A stretch of 7,071 bases of DNA from Campylobacterota bacterium. Its GTDB lineage: Bacteria; Campylobacterota; Campylobacteria; Campylobacterales; Sulfurimonadaceae. The translations under genes and the position numbers were made by a program. Each line of letters begins with the position of its first letter. Position 1 is the first letter of the stretch. The stretch is taken from positions 1 through 7,071 of the forward strand of contig JAADDU010000006.1 of assembly GCA_013153755.1 (NCBI GenBank), read 5' to 3'. The notes beneath the pieces are model-generated. The model ran no database searches. It was not told where the DNA came from and saw only the letters and a program-made list of their open reading frames with translations. Below, piece after piece: positions 6,392-7,071 of this stretch.

Positions 6392-7071
6392 TTACTGAAA
6401 AAGTCTTATGGGGTTAATATGAAATGACTTTTGTGTTACTTCAAAGATAAGTTCATCGTTTACTCTGCCTATAGTATAGCCTTTTCTTATCTTTTTACCT
6501 TTTTTAATATTTGGTGAAATTTTAGATAAATTTGCATATATAGTATGTAACCCATTTTTATGCTCTATTATCACTATATTATCCAAAACAGCTGTTTTAT
6601 CTGCATAGATAACTTTACCATTAAAAACAGTTTTAACTTTTGTACCTTTTTTAGTTGGCTTTAGAGATATAGACTCATTAAATACTTTTATCCCATATAT
6701 AGGGTCAGTATAAGTTCCATATCTTTTTGTAATAGTATATGGTTTAAAAGGTGAAATTGTTTTTCTACCTATATATTTTTTAGTTTGTACTCTTTGGTAA
6801 CTACTACCATGCTTTTTAACTTCTGGCAAATTTGTTTGGGTAACAATCTTTTTAGATTCAAAAGCTCTTTTTCTCTCTTTTGCCTCTTTAGCTTTTTTAA
6901 TCTCATCTACTTTGATGATGTTTAATTTAGCCAATGTTTTTTTCAGCAAATCCTGTTTACCTAAAAGGCTTTTTAGCTCTTTTTTATATGATAATTTAGC
7001 ATAATGAAGTTTCTTTAAAGCTTTTTTATTCTTTTTTTGTTTATTTAAAAGTTCCCTTCTTTTTGAATCAA
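6392..7071 (-). CDS. EnvC-like LytM-domain protein (3' part; start lies beyond the right edge)
   Basis: The frame is open from the right edge to the TAA at 6394-6392, about 225 codons. A TTG at 6949 is internal: 40 further in-frame codons precede it without a stop. The upstream part is rich in lysine and other charged residues (DSKRRELLNKQKKNKK and onward), consistent with the end of a coiled coil. The C-terminal part is a LytM (peptidase M23-like) fold, with GTKVKTVFNGKVIYA, then IVIIEHKNGLHTIYANLSKI, KKGKKIRKGYTIG and a final HINPIRLF. All five positions that bind zinc or catalyse in active LytM enzymes are changed: N at 6677-6679, S at 6665-6667, N at 6530-6532, E at 6452-6454 and I at 6446-6448. 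It is therefore probably a non-enzymatic activator of cell-wall amidases, like EnvC, acting in the periplasm at division. EnvC-like genes often follow ftsE-ftsX, which may lie outside the window. Confidence 0.88.
   Translation of the reverse strand, partial: DSKRRELLNKQKKNKKALKKLHYAKLSYKKELKSLLGKQDLLKKTLAKLNIIKVDEIKKAKEAKERKRAFESKKIVTQTNLPEVKKHGSSYQRVQTKKYIGRKTISPFKPYTITKRYGTYTDPIYGIKVFNESISLKPTKKGTKVKTVFNGKVIYADKTAVLDNIVIIEHKNGLHTIYANLSKISPNIKKGKKIRKGYTIGRVNDELIFEVTQKSFHINPIRLFQ

Noticed and set aside
6947..6949. TTG as the start of the EnvC-like gene
   Set aside because: The frame stays open for 40 more codons to the window edge, with the same lysine-rich coiled-coil character, and no good ribosome site precedes it. 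The gene is truncated by the window, not short.
1..7071. CRISPR array, tRNA/rRNA, insertion sequence, phage or defence genes
   Set aside because: I found no regularly spaced repeats, tRNA or rRNA sequence, transposase, integrase or restriction/toxin-like gene. Coding sequence fills nearly all of the window, with no visible change in base composition.

Overview
The window is a strongly AT-rich stretch of chromosome in which every supported gene lies on the minus strand. Protein sequences, T-rich promoters with TATAAT boxes and no clear -35, and gene content point to a Campylobacterota (epsilonproteobacterial) genome, plausibly a Sulfurimonas-like or Arcobacter-like member. This assignment is inference from family resemblance and composition, not from a marker search. 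There is no rRNA, tRNA, CRISPR array, insertion sequence or phage gene.

In the direction of transcription (right to left) the layout is: (1) the 3' part of an EnvC/LytM-family gene that runs off the right edge (6392-7071); (2) a 122-residue protein of unknown function with two membrane segments (5954-6322), behind its own TATAAT box, which overlaps a perfect 19-bp palindrome; (3) thrC, threonine synthase (4434-5906); (4) lepA, elongation factor 4, with a TTG start (2557-4347), followed 4 bases later by comF/comFC, a zinc-finger phosphoribosyltransferase-like protein linked to natural transformation (1974-2552); (5) a MoxR AAA+ ATPase (923-1870) followed by a DUF58 protein with a GTG start (80-910) and the first 26 codons of another gene (1-79). 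These last three are so tightly packed that they form one transcription unit, the start of a typical moxR/DUF58/von Willebrand (Bat-like) cluster.

Intergenic DNA is limited to four short gaps of 47 to 103 bases; no gene-free stretch exceeds 300 bases. Each gap contains a plausible promoter, giving probable units of: the unknown membrane gene; thrC; lepA-comF; and moxR-DUF58-next gene. The genes are mostly housekeeping. I do not see a clear new multi-gene system. The points most worth a second look are the unknown membrane protein with an operator-like palindrome, the loss of all zinc-site residues in the LytM domain, the degenerate metal-ion site in the DUF58 protein, and the repeated TTGTA/TACAA half-sites in front of lepA.
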